From: Blastocatellia bacterium
GTDB lineage: Bacteria > Acidobacteriota > Blastocatellia > Pyrinomonadales > Pyrinomonadaceae
Reading direction: 5' to 3'
Length of the DNA stretch: 8,386 nt
Assembly: GCA_013695495.1 (NCBI GenBank)
Contig: JACDAK010000282.1
Span: 1 to 8,386, forward strand
The notes under the pieces are model-generated. The model was not told the DNA's origin. It searched no databases and was given only the letters and a program-made list of their open reading frames with translations. Each line of letters starts with the position of its first letter. Within the stretch, counting starts at the first letter, position 1. Both the position numbers and the translations under genes were made by a program. Below are positions 6,539 through 8,386 of this stretch, piece by piece.

Positions 6539-7456
6539 TCACAACAACCCCAGTTTCCGCAGGTCTTCTATCGGTTCTTCAAAGGAGCAAGAACCGAATG
6601 AGTGCATGCCGCGGCGGCGGAGGTACATAAGGTGGCCGGTGGTTAGGTGGTGTTCGTTCCGCCAGCTCACGCCGGAAAGATTAAAGGTGAAAACCTCTTC
6701 GAACTCTTCTTCCATCAGGTCTTCGAGCACGCTGGCGCGATAGCTTTCGCGGGCAAAGGCCGTCATTAGGAGGACGTTCAAGAACCCATGCATCGTGCCC
6801 TCGGGGGCGTCGGGCGCATACGTCAACGGCCGAAAACATCGTACCGGATGATGCAGCCCCGCAGTCGCCTTGAATGGCACATTCGCCGCCATGCACGTTC
6901 GGACGAACCGGACCACGTCACGCGACGAAGGGAATGCATCGCTCGTCACTCCGCCGGTGCGGATCTTCGCCTTTTGCCCCTGCATCGCAAGCACAGTGAC
7001 AAGATCGACAAACTTGTCGCCCATCGCGATCTCAAAATAAGCCGTCACCCCCTCGGGCAAGATCTTGACCGTGTTTTCGATCTTAGACATCGTCGATGCC
7101 TTAACCTCTAGAACATCGATGACGGAGCCGGGACCATTTTCGCGGTTAAAATCGGCGACCTGCTTCATTGTCGCGTTGATGTCCTCGCCCGCGAGTGCGC
7201 TTAAACGCCAGGGGTCACCGGAATCCGGCCGGATAAAATCACGTGCATGCTCACTAAATTCTTCTAGCCGCGACGCGGGCACGATGAAACGCCCGAGCAT
7301 CCAGTTATAATTGCTGTGCCGATAGGTGGCGTAGTTGAGTACCGCCTCCTGCATCGAGACCTGCGACGGCGGAAAGAGCCCGGCGTAATCTATAATGCCG
7401 GCCAAAAGGATGCGAACTGCCTCAAGTGGCTCCTCGGAGGCGGCTTGAACGTTCAT
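6539..7456 (-). CDS. Uncharacterised conserved protein next to fumarylacetoacetase
   Basis: I do not recognise a characterised family. I prefer the ATG at 7456 (305 residues). The frame continues to ATG 7522 (327 residues), but those extra 22 residues are unlike the rest, and regular sequence starts at LEAVRILLAGIIDYAGLFPP. Alternating hydrophobic strands and helices, with the motifs AYFEIAMGD, KAKIRTGGVTSDAFPS and FKATAGLHHPVR, suggest a (beta/alpha) barrel-like cytoplasmic enzyme with possible active-site Glu, Lys, Arg and His residues. There is no signal peptide or membrane segment. It lies upstream of fahA on the same strand, separated by the REP-like element, so the two may share a transcript. 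I recall similar proteins beside tyrosine-catabolism genes in acidobacteria, which makes a role in that pathway a reasonable but unproven guess. Confidence 0.75.
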   Translation of the reverse strand: MNVQAASEEPLEAVRILLAGIIDYAGLFPPSQVSMQEAVLNYATYRHSNYNWMLGRFIVPASRLEEFSEHARDFIRPDSGDPWRLSALAGEDINATMKQVADFNRENGPGSVIDVLEVKASTMSKIENTVKILPEGVTAYFEIAMGDKFVDLVTVLAMQGQKAKIRTGGVTSDAFPSSRDVVRFVRTCMAANVPFKATAGLHHPVRCFRPLTYAPDAPEGTMHGFLNVLLMTAFARESYRASVLEDLMEEEFEEVFTFNLSGVSWRNEHHLTTGHLMYLRRRGMHSFGSCSFEEPIEDLRKLGLL

Positions 7457-7544
7457 CGTTACGTTTTCAGAAGTCTGGCTGATATCGAAATCATAATGTT
7501 TCGCGGCGTGTTTTACAAACATTGCTCACGTGGCCTCGGCCAAC

Positions 7545-7573
7545 TTGTTTTCATTAAAAAGTTCGGTTATCTT
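7545..7573 (+). promoter_or_regulatory. Candidate sigma70-type promoter for ruvC
   Basis: TTGTTT (7545-7550) and TATCTT (7568-7573) are separated by exactly 17 bases of AT-rich sequence, 32 bases upstream of the ruvC start. The hexamers match the consensus at only three and four of six positions, so this is a weak or non-canonical promoter candidate. Confidence 0.35.
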
Positions 7574-7590
7574 GTCATCACCGTAATGAC
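7574..7590. promoter_or_regulatory. 17-bp near-perfect palindrome at the expected ruvC transcription start
   Basis: GTCATCACCGTAATGAC is symmetric about base 7582 except for one mismatched pair (C7579/A7585). It immediately follows the candidate -10 box and lies in the gap between the divergent ruvC and minus-strand genes. This is the size and place of a repressor operator; the regulator is unknown. Confidence 0.45.
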
Positions 7591-7605
7591 GGAAAGCAGT
7601 TTGAA

Positions 7606-8103
7606 ATGCGTGTTTTAGGCATCGATCCGGGTAGCGAAACGCTCGGCTGGGGCGTGATAGAAGGAACCGGGTTGAAATATGCCGCGGTCGATTTCGGCAC
7701 AGTTCGTTCCGATACTAAGAAGGCTTTCTCCGAACGGCTCCTGACCGTTTACAACGGCGTCGCGGACGTTATAGAAAAATTCGGCCCGGATGTCGTGTCA
7801 ATCGAGGACACGTTCTATGCAAAGAACGTAAGCGTTGCGATGAAACTCGGCCAGGTTCGCGGCGTCATCCTGCTGCTTGCAGGACAACGCGGAATAGAGA
7901 TCGCCGAGTATGCTCCCAGATTGATCAAACAGACTATCGTCGGCCACGGCAACGCCGAAAAGCAGCAAGTCGGCGAAATGGTTAAATTGCTGCTGCGGTT
8001 AAAAGCGGCCCCAAAACCTCACGATACGGCGGACGCACTCGCGATCGCCATTTGCCATTTCCACCATGCGGGAATGCGTGACCGGATCGCGAAAGCTAAG
8101 TAA
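7606..8103 (+). CDS. ruvC: Crossover junction endodeoxyribonuclease RuvC
   Basis: Resolves Holliday junctions with RuvAB during recombinational repair by paired nicks. The 165 residues are normal for RuvC. The RNase-H-fold acidic residues are all present: Asp7 in LGIDPGS, Glu67 in SIEDTF, and Asp140 and Asp143 in PHDTADALAIA. The DNA-contacting lysines Lys108 (LIKQTIVG) and Lys119 (AEKQQV) line up too. The ATG at 7606 follows GGAAAG (7591-7596) at a workable distance and gives the canonical MRVLGIDPG start. It is divergent from the minus-strand block and 19 bases upstream of a secreted-protein gene, with which it is probably co-transcribed. ruvA and ruvB are not in view. Confidence 0.97.
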   Translation: MRVLGIDPGSETLGWGVIEGTGLKYAAVDFGTVRSDTKKAFSERLLTVYNGVADVIEKFGPDVVSIEDTFYAKNVSVAMKLGQVRGVILLLAGQRGIEIAEYAPRLIKQTIVGHGNAEKQQVGEMVKLLLRLKAAPKPHDTADALAIAICHFHHAGMRDRIAKAK

Positions 8104-8122
8104 AACAAACACTTACCAGAAT

Positions 8123-8386
8123 ATGAAATTCGGACTTTTGTTCGTATTGATGACGTCGTTGTGCGTAGACGTAGCGGCTCAATCGCGATCCGCCGACGTC
8201 GGGCGGACTGCGGTCGTGCTCGACGAGTCGCTTTCCCTCCTGCGAAAAACACCTAGCCTATATGCCGAGACGATTCAGCGAATGCGGCGCGGGCGTATTG
8301 TTAAGATCGAGGGAGTGCGCCAGGCCGACGGCGTAACGTTTTATCGTGTAACGGCTCTGCCGGAGGTCGAAGGGTGGGTACAGTCT
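8123..8386 (+). CDS. Secreted SH3-like domain protein (3' partial)
   Basis: The frame opens at ATG 8123 and runs off the window after 88 codons. Residues 1-20 (MKFGLLFVLMTSLCVDVAAQ) look like a Sec signal peptide, probably cut at the AAQ-S region. The Cys at 14 lacks a proper lipobox, so a lipoprotein is less likely. Residues about 26-88 show the strand pattern of a bacterial SH3-like domain: RTAVVLDESLSLLRKTP, then IQRMRRGRIVKIEG and DGVTFYRV...GWVQS. Such domains usually bind peptidoglycan or peptides in the periplasm. The ribosome site is weak (an ACCAGA stretch precedes the ATG). It lies 19 bases after ruvC, probably in the same transcript, but no functional link to ruvC is obvious. Confidence 0.78.
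   Translation, partial: MKFGLLFVLMTSLCVDVAAQSRSADVGRTAVVLDESLSLLRKTPSLYAETIQRMRRGRIVKIEGVRQADGVTFYRVTALPEVEGWVQS

Overview
The window looks like chromosomal DNA from a Gram-negative, GC-moderate bacterium. It is most likely an acidobacterium of the Blastocatellia/Pyrinomonadaceae type. This placement is inference. It rests on a secreted protein pairing a choice-of-anchor-P-like region with a C-terminal carboxypeptidase-regulatory-like repeat, on the secreted SH3-like protein after ruvC, and on the uncharacterised 327-residue protein beside a fumarylacetoacetase, all of which I associate with that group from memory. No phage, CRISPR or defence island is visible.

Layout, left to right. At 1-522 (+) is the C-terminal end of a secreted surface protein. 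It is followed by a strong symmetric terminator (540-575) that also serves the convergent tmRNA gene ssrA (586-959, minus). At 1095-1357 (+) is the decayed remnant of a LigD-type 3'-phosphoesterase with its middle deleted and the frame shifted. Next comes a minus-strand bicistron: a Lys/Ser/Ala-rich histone-H1-like protein (1842-2573) and then a general-stress-protein-26-like flavin split-barrel protein (1354-1845), joined by an ATGA overlap. purF (2672-4060, minus) encodes the first enzyme of purine synthesis. A glycosyltransferase family 25 gene (4133-4891) is butted directly onto the fumarylacetoacetase gene (4892-6205), both minus. Between fahA and the uncharacterised gene at 6539-7456 lies a ~294-bp element: two 34-bp inverted, REP-like repeats enclosing the C-terminal remnant of an IS200/RAYT-like transposase. 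On the plus strand, divergent from this block, are ruvC (7606-8103) and the start of a secreted SH3-like protein (8123 to the window end).

Functionally the genes are mostly housekeeping: trans-translation, Holliday junction resolution, purine synthesis, the last step of tyrosine catabolism and stress proteins. I do not see a confirmed new multi-gene system. The most unusual items are a one-base frame discrepancy at the expected resume codon of the tmRNA tag, the inverted-repeat/transposase-remnant element, the internally deleted phosphoesterase, the uncharacterised protein linked to fahA, and a 17-bp near-palindrome at the expected transcription start of ruvC.
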